From DATARH01 sp963773625 (GTDB lineage Bacteria; Pseudomonadota; Alphaproteobacteria; ATCC43930; CGMCC-115725), in NCBI GenBank assembly GCA_963773625.1, contig CAVZCJ010000010.1, forward strand, positions 62,001 to 126,000: 64,000 nucleotides of DNA. Reading direction: 5' to 3'. The notes under the pieces are model-generated. The model was not told the origin of the DNA and did not search any database. It saw nothing but the letters and a program-made list of their open reading frames with translations. This document shows positions 1 to 10,570 of this stretch, piece after piece (within the stretch, counting starts at the first letter, position 1; every line of letters starts with the position of its first letter). Position numbers and translations under genes: made by a program.

Positions 1-779
1 ATGCGCACGATCCCGTAAATACCGACCTTTATCATCGCTCCCGACATCAGGGCCGAGGCATGGCTGGGCGCGGCGGGATGGGCCTCGGGCAGCCATACAT
101 GCGCGGGCACGATGCCGGCTTTCGCCCCGAAGCCGACCAACGCCAGCAGGAAGATCGTCGAGGACAGCGCCGGGTGGCCATGCAGCACCGCCGCATATCC
201 GGCAAAATCCGAGCTACCGGCGAGGTTGCCCAGCAGCACGAACATCACCAGCAGAAACGCGGTGCCGAGATGGGTTGCCGCAAGATATATCCAAGCCGCC
301 TGGCGGACCGCTTCCCGTCGGTCGTCGAAGATGACCAGGAAGAAGGGGCTCAGCGCCATGATTTCCCACGCGACGAGAAACAGCAGCCCGTCGCGCGCGA
401 CGATCACCAGCGCCATCGCCGCGGTCAGCATGTTCAGGTGAAACCAGCTTGCGGCAGCGGGGCCGGTGTCCCGCCCTTGGAGATAACTGCGTCCATAAAC
501 CCCGGTCAGCAGCGAGAGGCCAAAGACCGGCAGCAAGAAAAACGCGGACAACGCGTCGATTTCGAGGTGCAGCCCGCCGCCCGGCATCGGCCAGCTCGCG
601 ATGAGGACGTCTGTGCGACCGCTGTACAGCGTATTGACCGCTGCAGCCAGCCCAAGTGCCGAGCCGCCGACCGCCCCGGTTTGGCCGAGACTTTGCGCAA
701 ACGCCGGACAGAAACGCAGTGCGGAAGCGAGCCCACCGCCCAGTCCCAAGAGGGCGATCGCCACCAGCAAAAGGCTCAC
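1..779 (-). CDS. HyfB/NuoL-like proton-conducting membrane subunit (partial)
   Basis: The minus-strand reading frame runs off the left edge without a stop, so only the N-terminal part (about 260 residues) is present. It is very hydrophobic, with repeated membrane spans, and contains GAKAGIVPAHVWLPEAHP followed by SHASALMSGAMIKVGIYG. That is the conserved signature of the Proton_antipo_M domain of hydrogenase-4 subunit B, formate hydrogenlyase subunit 3 and complex I NuoL/M. The product should be an inner-membrane subunit coupling electron transfer to proton or sodium movement. GTG at 779 is a weak start choice; the frame stays open to a TGA at 837-839, so TTG at 809 or 803 is also possible. 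Partner subunits lie outside the window. Confidence 0.75.
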   Translation of the reverse strand, partial: MSLLLVAIALLGLGGGLASALRFCPAFAQSLGQTGAVGGSALGLAAAVNTLYSGRTDVLIASWPMPGGGLHLEIDALSAFFLLPVFGLSLLTGVYGRSYLQGRDTGPAAASWFHLNMLTAAMALVIVARDGLLFLVAWEIMALSPFFLVIFDDRREAVRQAAWIYLAATHLGTAFLLVMFVLLGNLAGSSDFAGYAAVLHGHPALSSTIFLLALVGFGAKAGIVPAHVWLPEAHPAAPSHASALMSGAMIKVGIYGIVR

Positions 780-941
780 GACAGGCTCGAAACTCTGACG
801 CAATCGCAAAGTGCCAAAGCACAGCTCACGGTCATCTCACCCATGGCCCATCAAACTAGGCCTTGAACAGGCCAGCCTTACCTCGCAGTACGGATATAGT
901 CAACTTGCAGATCTGATTTTTGCTATACTTATATTGATAGA

Positions 942-987
942 TGATGTTTTGAACATCACTAGCTACCTAACCGTCGATCATGATCGA
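942..987. promoter_or_regulatory. Two palindromes upstream of the hyfB-like gene
   Basis: The 840-1203 gap holds no convincing gene. It is AT-rich around 890-960 and contains TGATGTT-TTG-AACATCA (942-958, seven-base arms) and the 14-bp perfect palindrome TCGATCATGATCGA (974-987). Both lie upstream of the minus-strand membrane-subunit gene, where an operator would be expected. I recognise no specific regulator; neither matches the FNR consensus. Confidence 0.35.
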
Positions 988-1203
988 TGCGCCGATATGC
1001 AGCATGTGAGGCGGCGGCAAGGTTCCCGTCATCGCAAGAAGGAAAGGAATATCGTTGCGCGCGCTGGCTCGGGCCAACGATGCTGGCGGTTCCGATAGAG
1101 CGCCGCGTTCTCTGCGATATCGTGAGCCATCTGAAGTCGGCACACCGGGTTTCGCGTTTCGAAGGATCGAACGACCGTATCCCATTGCCGACCGGGGAGC
1201 GGG

Positions 1204-1686
1204 TCAGTACCCGGTGCCGAACTGCGTCTGCATGATGTGCAGGTATGCCGCACCTCCCGGTTCAGCCGTCACGTCGTAAGTGCCGCGGCGGAATCCGCTC
1301 AAGTTCGAGATGTAGGTCGGGTCGGACGCGATCTCCAAGGCGACTTGCGTCCCCGGCATCAGCACGATGTCCTTCGACCACCCGGAGCCGGGCAGATAAC
1401 TTTCGACGGTGACGTGATAAGCGCGGGCCGGCATGTCGCGATAGAAGCTCCAACCAGCGCGGGCATAACCAACGAGCTGGCCGTTCATCGATACGGGCGG
1501 CATGTCGCCGGAATCTTCGGGAAGGAAGACCCGGTAGAACCAAACTCGTCCTTGCCCAGGCGGGATGGGTGGGCCGGTCACAACCGGCGGCGGCGATTGG
1601 GCTACTGCCCCGCAAGTGACAAGAACAACAGCGAGAAAGGCGGCAAAACGAAGTGCCAACCTCGGCTTCGGTGAGAATGACGACAT
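1204..1686 (-). CDS. DUF2846-like small exported protein
   Basis: This 160-residue protein has a basic N-terminus, then a hydrophobic signal segment (about residues 8-30) ending near AVAQ, then a Pro-rich linker and a beta-rich body beginning GQGRVWFYRVFLPEDSG. That body resembles the DUF2846 family of small envelope proteins of unknown function, which often have a lipobox; I see no clear lipobox Cys here, although one Cys lies in the signal segment. The ATG at 1686 was preferred over longer in-frame starts because GGAGAGG sits just upstream. It is divergent from ppsA across about 200 bp. Function is unknown. Confidence 0.6.
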   Translation of the reverse strand: MSSFSPKPRLALRFAAFLAVVLVTCGAVAQSPPPVVTGPPIPPGQGRVWFYRVFLPEDSGDMPPVSMNGQLVGYARAGWSFYRDMPARAYHVTVESYLPGSGWSKDIVLMPGTQVALEIASDPTYISNLSGFRRGTYDVTAEPGGAAYLHIMQTQFGTGY

Positions 1687-1810
1687 CGTGCGGCCTCTCC
1701 TCTGGTGCCACCGGTTAGGACGAGCCGATATCTTGTCGCGCTTCCACGAGCATTGATCTGCGTCAGCGAAACATCCCGCCATCGCTTTCTCGCGGACGCG
1801 CCGCACGCGA

Positions 1811-1824
1811 TTGATCAGGATCAA
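1811..1824 (+). promoter_or_regulatory. FNR/Anr/FixK-type box upstream of ppsA
   Basis: TTGATCAGGATCAA is a perfect match to the FNR-family consensus TTGAT-N4-ATCAA. Its centre is about 70 bp before the ppsA ATG. A -10-like CAGAAT lies at 1847-1852, which would put a start near 1859 and the box at about -41.5, the classic class II activator position. The match is seen; activation under low oxygen is inferred. Confidence 0.75.
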
Positions 1825-1886
1825 TTCCCCATTGCCGCTCCCGCGCCAGAATTCCCGGCATGCACCGCCCTGCCGGAGTGACATCG

Positions 1887-4313
1887 ATGACGACGCAATC
1901 TCCCTACATCCGCTGGTTCGGTGACCTGCGCCTCACGGACGTTCCGTCGGTTGGCGGCAAGAATGCTTCGCTGGGCGAGCTGTACGCGACGCTTGCCGCG
2001 GAAGGCGTACGCGTACCGAACGGCTTCGCGCTGACCGCCCAGGCCTATCGCGAGGCGTTGACCGCGGCTAACGCGTGGGACGAATTGCGCGCGCTGCTCT
2101 CCGGTTTTGACCATCACAATGTCGCCGTCCTCGCTGAGCGCGCGGCCAGAGCGCGCGAGATTGTCTATCAGGCAACCGGCGGCCATCAGTTGCGCGAGGT
2201 GATCGTCGGCGCCTATCGCGAGCTGGGGAAAGAGGGCGGAAAAAACGTCGCGGTCGCCGTGCGCAGCTCGGCCACCGCCGAAGATTTGCCAACCGCCAGC
2301 TTTGCTGGCCAGCATGAAAGCTTTCTCAACGTCCATGGCGAGGCCGCCGTGGTCGAGGCTTGCCGCCAGTGCTTCGCCTCGATCTTCACCGACCGCGCCA
2401 TCGTCTATCGCATCGACAACGGCTTCGACCATTTCAAGGTGGCGCTCTCGGTCGGGGTGATGAAGATGGTCCGCTCCGACCTCGCGTCGAGCGGCGTGAT
2501 CTTCACGCTCGACACCGAGTCCGGTTTTCGCGACGTGGTGTTCATCACCGGCTCCTACGGGCTCGGCGAGAATGTCGTGCAAGGCAAGGTCGATCCGGAC
2601 GAGTTTTACGTACACAAGCCGACCTTCCGGCAAGGCCACCGAGCGGTGCTGAGCCGTGCCCTCGGCGGCAAGCAGATGCGGCTCGTCTTTGCGCGCGGCC
2701 GGGGCGCGGGCAGCACCCGCAACAAGTCGACCCCGGCCAGCGAGCGTCGACGTTTTTGTCTCACCGATAGCGAAGTGGTCGAACTGGCCGATTACGCGCT
2801 GCGCATTGAGGACCACTATTCGAGGCTTGCCGGGCACCCGAACCCGATGGATATCGAATGGGCCAAGGACGGCACGGACGGCAAACTCTACATCGTCCAG
2901 GCCCGGCCCGAAACCGTGACCTCGCAGCGCCAAAAGGACAGCTTCGAGACCTTTGTGTTAAAGGAGACAGGGCCAGTGCTGGTCACCGGTCGAGCGGTCG
3001 GTGAGAAGATCGCCAGCGGTTCGGTGCGGGTCGTCGCCGGCAAGGACGATCTCGCCGCGTTCCGGCCGGGCGAGGTTTTGGTCGCCGAGTCGACGAGCCC
3101 TGACTGGGAGCCGGTGATGAAAACCGCCGGCGCGATTGTCACCAGCCGAGGCGGCCGCACCTGCCACGCGGCGATCGTCGCGCGGGAGCTTGGTGTCCCG
3201 GCGGTGGTTGGCGCCGAGGGGGCGGTGGAGACGCTGGCCACCGGTGCGGTCGTGACGGTGAGCTGCGCCGATGGCGAGACCGGTAAGGTTTACGACGGCG
3301 AGCTGGCGTTCGAGACGACGCGCATCCCGCTGAGCACGGTGCCGCGCCCGCATACCAAGATCATGGTCAATCTGGGCAATCCAGAGCTCGCTTTCCATAC
3401 TGCGATGTTGCCCAATGACGGGGTCGGGCTCGCCCGCATGGAGTTCATCGTCAGCGAGCATATCGGCATCCATCCGATGGCACTCGCCTGCCCCGACAAG
3501 GTCGGTTCGGCCAAGGCCCGGGCAGCCATTGCGAGGCTGGTCCGGAATTATCCGAAACCGACCGATTACTTCGTCGAGCGGCTGTCGGAGGGAGTTGGCA
3601 CGATTGCGGCGGCGTTTTATCCCAAGCCGGTCATCATCCGGCTATCCGATTTCAAGACCAATGAGTATGCCAGCCTGCTCGGCGGCGCCGGGTTTGAGCC
3701 AAAGGAAGCCAACCCAATGCTCGGCTTCCGCGGCGCGGCGCGTTATGCCCACCCGGCCTACGCCGCCGGCTTCGCGCTCGAATGCGCCGCCTTAGAGCGC
3801 GTCCGCGATGAGATGGGCCTAACCAATCTGGTGATTATGGTGCCTTTCTGCCGCCGCGTCGTCGAGGCGCGGCAGGTCATCGCGGAGATGGCCCGGCATG
3901 GCCTCGAGCGCGGCAAGAAGGGGCTTGAGATCTACGTGATGTGCGAAATCCCCAACAACGTCATTTCGATCGACGCTTTTGCCGAGTTGTTCGATGGTTT
4001 CTCGATCGGCTCGAACGACCTGACGCAGCTAACGCTGGGGGTCGATCGCAACTCCGAGATCGTCGCGTTCGATTTCGACGAGCGCGACCCCGGCATGCTC
4101 GAAATGCTGCGGCTGGCTGTGACCGGCGCGCACCGCAATCGCCGGCATGTCGGGATTTGCGGCGAGGCGCCGGCGAACTATCCCGAGATCGCCCGTTATC
4201 TGGCCGGGCTCGGCATCGATTCGATTAGCGTCAACCCGTCAAGCCTGTTGCGCACGATGACCGTCGTGCACGAGGCCGAGCAGACGACGACAGCGCCTCT
4301 GGCCGCTCAATAA
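1887..4313 (+). CDS. ppsA: Phosphoenolpyruvate synthase
   Basis: This 808-residue protein has the usual PpsA length and three-part order. An N-terminal PEP/pyruvate-binding ATP-grasp domain (about 10-345) contains GGKNASLGEL and VAVRSSATAEDLPTASFAGQ. A swivelling phosphohistidine domain contains SRGGRTCHAAIVAREL, with the catalytic His near residue 427. A C-terminal barrel holds GVGLARMEFI and FSIGSNDLTQLTLGVDR. It converts pyruvate, ATP and water to PEP, AMP and phosphate in the cytoplasm. The ATG at 1887 follows a GGAG; an ATG 27 bases upstream is less likely. The frame is intact throughout. The upstream FNR box suggests induction under oxygen limitation. Confidence 0.95.
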   Translation: MTTQSPYIRWFGDLRLTDVPSVGGKNASLGELYATLAAEGVRVPNGFALTAQAYREALTAANAWDELRALLSGFDHHNVAVLAERAARAREIVYQATGGHQLREVIVGAYRELGKEGGKNVAVAVRSSATAEDLPTASFAGQHESFLNVHGEAAVVEACRQCFASIFTDRAIVYRIDNGFDHFKVALSVGVMKMVRSDLASSGVIFTLDTESGFRDVVFITGSYGLGENVVQGKVDPDEFYVHKPTFRQGHRAVLSRALGGKQMRLVFARGRGAGSTRNKSTPASERRRFCLTDSEVVELADYALRIEDHYSRLAGHPNPMDIEWAKDGTDGKLYIVQARPETVTSQRQKDSFETFVLKETGPVLVTGRAVGEKIASGSVRVVAGKDDLAAFRPGEVLVAESTSPDWEPVMKTAGAIVTSRGGRTCHAAIVARELGVPAVVGAEGAVETLATGAVVTVSCADGETGKVYDGELAFETTRIPLSTVPRPHTKIMVNLGNPELAFHTAMLPNDGVGLARMEFIVSEHIGIHPMALACPDKVGSAKARAAIARLVRNYPKPTDYFVERLSEGVGTIAAAFYPKPVIIRLSDFKTNEYASLLGGAGFEPKEANPMLGFRGAARYAHPAYAAGFALECAALERVRDEMGLTNLVIMVPFCRRVVEARQVIAEMARHGLERGKKGLEIYVMCEIPNNVISIDAFAELFDGFSIGSNDLTQLTLGVDRNSEIVAFDFDERDPGMLEMLRLAVTGAHRNRRHVGICGEAPANYPEIARYLAGLGIDSISVNPSSLLRTMTVVHEAEQTTTAPLAAQ

Positions 4314-4404
4314 TAGTGCAACAGCCGGCGGCGGCTCAGATCGCAAAATCAATGCGAGGACGAAGCCGCTTACCGGCTCATTCCCCGCTACGGCGCAGCA
4401 AAAC

Positions 4405-5109
4405 CTAGCTCCGCTGTTCGGGTGGCAGCTGCAGGCGGTAGCCGACGCCAAGCTCGGTCAGAATATGCGTTGGCCGGGTCGCGTCGGGCTCAAGCTTCTG
4501 CCGCAGCCCGCGGATAAAAACCCGCAAGTATTGCACTTCGTCGGCTTGGGCCGGTCCCCACACCTCGCGCAAAAGATAGCGGTGGGTCAGGACCTTGCCG
4601 GCGTGGGTAACAAGGTGACGCAGTAGCTCGAACTCCTTGGGCGACAGCTTGACCTCGTGGCCGGCTCGGGTAACGTGACGCCGCACTAGGTCGACAGTGA
4701 GGTCGCCGGAGACGAACATTGGCGACTCGCCTTGCGCCTGGTAGCGATGACGCAGCGCCGCGCGGAGCCGCGCGTTGAGCTCGGCCACGCTGAACGGCTT
4801 GCTGATGTAATCGTCGGCGCCGAGGTCAAGCGCCTCGACCTTGGAGCGCTCGTCGCTGCGCGCCGACAGCACGATGATCGGGACCGTCGAGGTCTTGCGG
4901 ATAGCCGCGATCACCTCCAACCCGCTGCGGTCGGGGAGGCCGAGGTCGAGGATCACCATATCGGGCTTTTCGCCGGTTATCGCCGCAAGCGCCGCGCCGG
5001 CGTTCTCGGCGGTCACCACCCGGTGCCCAGCGGCGGTCAAGCTGGTGCGTAGAAAGCGCAAGATCGGCGGCTCGTCATCGACGACGAGCACGGTGTAGGC
5101 GCTAGCCAT
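4405..5109 (-). CDS. kdpE: KdpE, OmpR-family response regulator
   Basis: This 234-residue protein has a receiver domain (about 1-120) with the acidic pair in VVDDEP and the phosphoacceptor Asp near residue 55 in MVILDLGLPDRSG, followed by an OmpR/PhoB winged-helix domain containing SPKEFELLRHLVTHAGKVL. The start overlaps the kdpD stop by eight bases (ATGGCTAG), showing translational coupling. By homology, phosphorylated KdpE activates the kdp structural genes when potassium is scarce or turgor falls. It is the last gene of a minus-strand run kdpF-A-B-C-D-E and is intact. Confidence 0.95.
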   Translation of the reverse strand: MASAYTVLVVDDEPPILRFLRTSLTAAGHRVVTAENAGAALAAITGEKPDMVILDLGLPDRSGLEVIAAIRKTSTVPIIVLSARSDERSKVEALDLGADDYISKPFSVAELNARLRAALRHRYQAQGESPMFVSGDLTVDLVRRHVTRAGHEVKLSPKEFELLRHLVTHAGKVLTHRYLLREVWGPAQADEVQYLRVFIRGLRQKLEPDATRPTHILTELGVGYRLQLPPEQRS

Positions 5110-7805
5110 GCGCCGCGGCGGGTTCGCGGATTTCCACGTCCTCCGGGACCGGGATACGCAACGACAGCATCGCGCCGGAGCGGTCGCGGCGATTGTGGGC
5201 TTCGATCCGGCCACCCTGCGCCTCGATGAAGCCGCGGCAGATCGCGAGGCCCAGGCCAGTCCCGGCGCGACGCCGGTCCTGTGCCTGCACGCGGTAGAAT
5301 TTGTCGAAGATACGCTCGAGATCGTCGGGCGGGATGCCCGGGCCTTCGTCAATCACATCGATCGCGACGATGTCGCCGTCCCGCCGGGCTTTGAGGTCAA
5401 TGCGGCTAGCGGGCGGTGAGTACTTCGCCGCGTTGTCGAGCAGGTTGAACAACACCTGCTCGAAGAGGATCGGGTCGAGGCGCAGCATCGGCAGATCAGA
5501 TGCGACCGAGATCTCCACTCGATGCTCGGCCAGGATCGTCCCCGCGCGCTCCAGCGCCGCGCCGACGATCTCGGCGACATCGATAAGATCAAACTTCATT
5601 TCAATCGCGCCGGCCTCGAGCCGAGTCATGTCGAGCAGATTGCCGACAAACCGGTTGAGCCGCTCGGCCTCGCTCTCGAGGGTTGCGAGCAATTCATCCC
5701 GGTCGGCAGCGTCGTATTTGTCGGCGTAGCTACGCAGGCTGGACACCGTGCCAATGATCGAGGCGAGCGGGGTGCGCAAGTCGTGAGAGATTGATGTCAA
5801 CAGCGCCGCGCGCAGCCGCTCGGTCTCGGCTGAGACACGCGCCTCTGCAAGACCGCGCGCCAGGGAAATTCGCTCGATCGCGACGGCGACCTGGTCGGCT
5901 AGCGCGTCGAGCAAGCGGTGCTCATCGGGCGTCAGCAGCGCTTGGCGCTCACTGCCAATGACGCCAACCGTGCCGCTCCCTGTCCGCAATGGCAGAAAAA
6001 GCCATTTGCCACCTGGCAGCGTGTCGGAGCCGCGCCCGGTCGGGTGATTATGCTCCCAGCACCAGCGCGCCGCGGCCATGTCAGCTTCGTCGAGCGTGTC
6101 ATCGGGCGGATAAGCGGAGGCGAGCGACAGACTCCGCGCTTCCTGATCGGGCAGTAACAGGACTGTCGCTACCTTGAGCATCGATGAAACCTGGAACGCG
6201 GTCGCCCATAAGAGGTCGTCGAGTGCTCCGATACCGGCAAGCTTGCGGCTGAAGGCATAGAGTTCGGCGGTCGCCTTGGCGCGGGCGCGGGCCGAGACGA
6301 CCTGACGTGCGCGTCGCTGCGGTCAAATTGCTGACGACGATCGCGACCAACGCGAAGAAGAACAATGCGACGACGTTTTCCGGGTCGGCGATGGTTAAGG
6401 TGTAGAGCGGCGGCAGGAAGAAGAAATTGTAGGCGAAGACGCTCAAAAGGCAGGAGAACAGCGCGGGCAGCAGGCCCCAGGCGACAGCGCTGGCGAGCAC
6501 CGCCATCAAAAACGCAAGCGAAACGCTCTGCAGGCCGACGAAGCCGATCCAGCAGGTGAGCGACGCCGAGCGCAAGCAGCACCGCCCCCGCGCTGCTCGC
6601 GTAGGCCATGACGTTGACGGACTGCTGGTGCGGGATGCGTCGCTTATCGGCTTCGACCGGGGACTCGTCCGCCTCGGCCGAGATGACATGGACGCTGATC
6701 GGCCCGGTCTTGCGCACCAGATCGTGTACGACCGAGCCGTGGATCATCTCGAACCAGCGCGAGCGGTCGGATTTGCCGATGACGATCTGGGTGATGTTGT
6801 TGGCGGTGGAATAGGCGACGACCTCGTCGGCGATTTTGCCGCCGGGGATGGTGATCGTCGACGCGCCGAGGCGTTCGGCGAGGCGCAGAAAATCGGCGAT
6901 GCGGTCGCGCTCGGTATCGGTGAGGCGCTGGGTGCGCGACGGTCTCCACGTAGATCGCCGTCCACGGCGCGTGGAAACGGTCGGCGGCGCGGCGGGCGTA
7001 GCGGATCAGCGCTGGCGTATTGATCGCCTCGCTGACGCAGACCAGGACGCGGTCCCCGGCTGGCCACGGCCCGGCGATCGCATGCGCCTGCATATGTGAC
7101 AGCAGCTGGTCGTCGACCCGCTGCGCGGTGCGGCGCAACGCCAGTTCGCGCAGCGCCGTCAGATTGCCCGGCTGGAAATAGTGACTGACCGCGCGCTCGG
7201 CCTGATGCGGGATGTAGACCTTACCTTCCTGCAGGCGCTGGATCAGATCGTCGGGGGCAAGGTCGATGACCTCGATGTCGTCGGCCTGGTCGAGAATGCT
7301 GTCGGGCACCGTCTCGCGCACCCGGATCCGGGTGATGCGCGCGACGACGTCATTGAGGCTCTCGACATGCTGGATGTTGAGAGTGGTGTAGACGTCGATG
7401 CCGGCGGCGATCAACTCCTCGACATCGAGATAGCGCTTGGGATGGCGGCTCCCTGGCGCGTTGGTGTGGGCCAATTCGTCGACCAGGACGAGCTCGGGGC
7501 GACGCTTGAGGATCGCATCGATATCCATCTCCGCGAGGCGGTGGCCCTTGTAGTCCACCTCCTGCCGGGGGACGACATCGAGCCCATTGAGCAGAGCCTC
7601 GGTCTCGCGGCGGCCGTGGGTTTCCACCACGCCGACGACGAGATCGACCCCTTCGCGCCGCTTGGCCTGCGCCGATTGCAGCATCTCATAGGTCTTGCCG
7701 ACGCCCGGCGCGGCGCCGAGAAAGATCTTGAGGCGGCCGCGGCCTTCCCTCTCCACCGCGTCGAGCAGTGCTTCCGGTGAGGGTCTGGCTTCCCTGATCG
7801 GCCAT
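5102..7805 (-). CDS. kdpD: KdpD, potassium-sensing histidine kinase (frameshifted)
   Basis: The full protein is recoverable across frames. The N-terminal KdpD domain has the Walker-type GAAPGVGKTYEMLQ and ELAHTNAPGSRHPKR. A universal-stress-like region follows, then four hydrophobic segments, a GAF-like region, the H-box SISHDLRTPLASIIG, and an ATPase domain with NLLDNAAKYSP and GTGLGLAICRG. One-base insertions shift the frame near 6940, 6555 and 6308. The ATG at 7805 is 14 bp after kdpC but needs one more frame change to join; GTG at 7756 is in frame with the first conserved residues. The protein senses potassium or turgor and phosphorylates KdpE. Similarity is unbroken across the shifts, so sequencing error is more likely than decay. 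Confidence 0.85.
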
Positions 7806-7819
7806 ACCCTCAGTCTAGC

Positions 7820-8422
7820 TCATTTCGCGGCGTCGAGCGCGAGATTGAGCTTGAGCACATTGACTCGCGGTTCGCCGAAGATGCCGAGTAAACGTCCTTC
7901 GGTGTTCTGGTCGACCAGCGCCTGGAGCTTGTCCGCCGGCATGCCGCGCGCGGCGGCGACGCGCGGCACCTGGAACGCCGCGGCGGCGGGGGTGATGTCG
8001 GGGTCGAGACCGCTGGCCGAGGTGGTGACCAGATCGACCGGGATCGGCGTCGCCCGGGTGCTCCTTCTTCAACGCATCGACATCGCCGCTAGACGCGGTC
8101 GATCAGCGCCTTCGAGGTTGGGCCGAGGTTCGAGCCAACCGAATTATCGGCCGCATAGGGGGTCGCGATCGTCTTGGTCGCGTCCTTCGGATCGGGCTCG
8201 CTCGTCGCCGACGGGCGGCCATGGAAGTATTTCGGCGTCGGTGAAGTTCTGCCCGATCAGCTCGGAACCGATGACCTTGTCGTCTTTCACGATGAGGCTG
8301 CCGCCGGCCTGTTTCGGGAACAGGATGCCGGCGACGCCGGTGATGGCGAGCGGATAGACGAGGCCGGTCAGCACGGTCATCAGAACCAGAAGGACGATGG
8401 CGGGACGAATTTGGCGAAGCAT
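7820..8422 (-). CDS. kdpC: KdpC, potassium-transporting ATPase subunit C (frameshifted)
   Basis: The start at 8422 gives MLRQIRPAIVLLVLMTVLTG, the typical single N-terminal membrane anchor, and the protein continues with PLAITGVAGILFPKQAGGSL and IGSELIGQNFTD. The C-terminal part, ending in VNVLKLNLALDAAK, lies in another frame. One-base changes are seen near 8228, 8097 and 8056. Once repaired, the length of about 200 residues is normal. KdpC holds the KdpA-KdpB complex together. It starts 11 bp after kdpB and precedes kdpD by 14 bp. Confidence 0.85.
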
Positions 8423-8433
8423 GGCTGTGGTCC

Positions 8434-10557
8434 TTACGCGAGGCCGATCGCATTGATGATGATGTCGATCAGCTTGATACCGGGGAACGGCACGATGATG
8501 CCGCCGATGCCGTAGATCATGCAGGTTGCGGCGCAGCACGGCGGCGGCGCTTTGCGGTACGTAGCGCACGCCCTTCAGCGACAACGGAATGAGCGCGATG
8601 ATGATCAGCGCGTTGAAGATGATCGCCGACAGGATCGCGCTTTGCGGCGAGCGCAGATACATGATGTTGAGCGCCGCCAGCTGCGGATAGAACGCGACGA
8701 AGATCGCCGGGATGATCGCAAAATACTTGGCGACGTCGTTGGCGATCGAGAAGGTGGTCAGCGCGCCGCGGGTCATCAGCAACTGCTTGCCGATGGCGAC
8801 GATCTCCAAGAGTTTGGTCGGGTCGCTGTCGAGGTCGACCATGTTGCCGGCTTCGCGCGCGGCCATGGTGCCGGTCTGCATCGCGACGCCGACATCGGCC
8901 TGAGCCAGCGCCGGCGCATCGTTGGTGCCGTCGCCGCACATGGCGACGAGCTTGCCGCCGGACTGCTCGTCGCGGATCAGCCTGAGCTTGTCCTCGGGGG
9001 TCGCTTGCGCGAGGAAATCGTCGACGCCGGCCTCGGCGGCGATCGCCGCCGCGGTTAGCGGGTTGTCGCCGGTGATCATCACGGTGCGGATGCCGGCACG
9101 GCGCAGTTCGGCGAAGCGCTCGCGGATGCCGCCCTTGACGATGTCCTTGAGGTGGATGACGCCGAGCAGCTTGCCGTTCTTGGCGACGGCGAGCGGCGTG
9201 CCGCCCTGCTGGGCGATGCCGTCGGCGATCTGGCGCAGCTCGCGGGCCGCCCGCGAGTGGGCTCGGCGGCTACGTCGGCGGCAGCTGCAGTGCGCGGCGC
9301 TGGCGCTCGCGCGGCCGCTCAGCCCGACCGGCGCGGTCTCGCGGCCTTCGACATGCGCCAGCACCGCGTCGACCGCACCCTTGCGGATCGACGAGCCCTC
9401 GATGTCGATGCCGCTGATCCGCGTCTGCGCGCTGAAGGGGATGAACCTGGCGTTGAGCGGCGCCATGTCGCGGCCGCGGATGCCATAGCGCTCCTTGGCG
9501 AGCACGACGATCGAGCGGCCTTCCGGGGTCTCGTCGGACTGAGCGAGGCAAGCTGCGCCGCATCGGCCAGATCGCGCGCCTCGACCCCGGCGAGCGGCAG
9601 GAACTCGGTCGCCTGCCGGTTGCCGAGCGTGATCGTGCCGGTCTTGTCGAGAAGCAGCGTGTCGACGTCGCCCGCGGCCTCGACGGCGCGGCCGGACATC
9701 GCCAGCACGTTGAACTTCACCAGGCGGTCCATGCCGGCGATGCCGATCGCCGAGAGCAGGGCGCCGATCGTCGTGGGGATCAGCGTCACGAACAGGGCGA
9801 TCAGCACGACCACCCCGACCGTGCCGCCGGCGTAGTTCGAGTAGCTGGGGATCGTCACCGTGGCGAACAGGAAGATGATCGTCATCCCGGCGAGCAGGAT
9901 ATTGAGCGCGATCTCGTTCGGTGTCTTCTGCCGCTCGGCGCCCTCGACGAGCTTGATCATGCGGTCGAGGAAGGTCGAGCCTTGGGCCGAGGTGATGCGT
10001 ACCTTGATCTGGTCCGACAACACGCGGGTGCCGCCGGTGACCGCCGAGCGGTCGCCACCGCTTTCGCGGATGACCGGCGCGGATTCGCCGGTAATCGCCG
10101 ACTCGTCGACCGAGGCGATGCCCTCGAGCACCTCGCCATCGCTCGGGATCAGATCGCCGGCCTCGACCAGGACGATGTCGCCCGGCTTCAGCTGCGTCGC
10201 CGGGCGCTCTTGCCATTCCGTGCCCTGGCCGGACGGAAGCAGCTTGGCAACCGCCTGGGTCTGGGTCGCCCGCAGGCTCGCCGCCTGGGCCTTGCCGCGG
10301 CCTTCGGCGACGGCTTCGGCAAAGTTGGCGAACAGCACGGTGAACCACAGCCACAGACTGATCTGGCCGGAGAATCCCGCGCCTGTACCGGCGAACAGGT
10401 CGCGGACGAAGAGGATCGTCGTCGCCGCCGACACCACCTCGACCGCGAACATGACAGGATTGCGGGCGAGAGTGCGTGGGTTGAGCTTCTTGAACGCGTC
10501 GCCGATTGCCGGCCCGATAATGGCCGGGTCGAATAGCGAACGGGTTTGCGCAGCCAT
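8434..10557 (-). CDS. kdpB: KdpB, potassium-transporting P-type ATPase (frameshifted)
   Basis: The first 330 or so residues read cleanly: the actuator motif SAITGESAPV and the phosphorylation loop DTLLLDKTGTITLGN with its catalytic Asp. The frame then changes near 9540, is disturbed again near 9260-9300, and changes once more near 8520 (one extra base before the last membrane segment). The hinge GDGTNDAPALAQADVG and terminal membrane helices are present. Repaired length is about 700 residues, as expected. KdpB hydrolyses ATP to drive potassium uptake through KdpA. It starts 13 bp after kdpA. Confidence 0.9.
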
Positions 10558-10570
10558 CGATACTCTCCGA

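Noticed and set aside
60..866. Long plus-strand open frame of 268 codons at the left edge
   Set aside because: It is antisense to the HyfB-like gene; its Arg/Gln-rich composition is typical of GC-rich shadow frames.
1821..2933. 370-codon minus-strand frame
   Set aside because: It lies wholly over ppsA, which has unmistakable motifs on the other strand.
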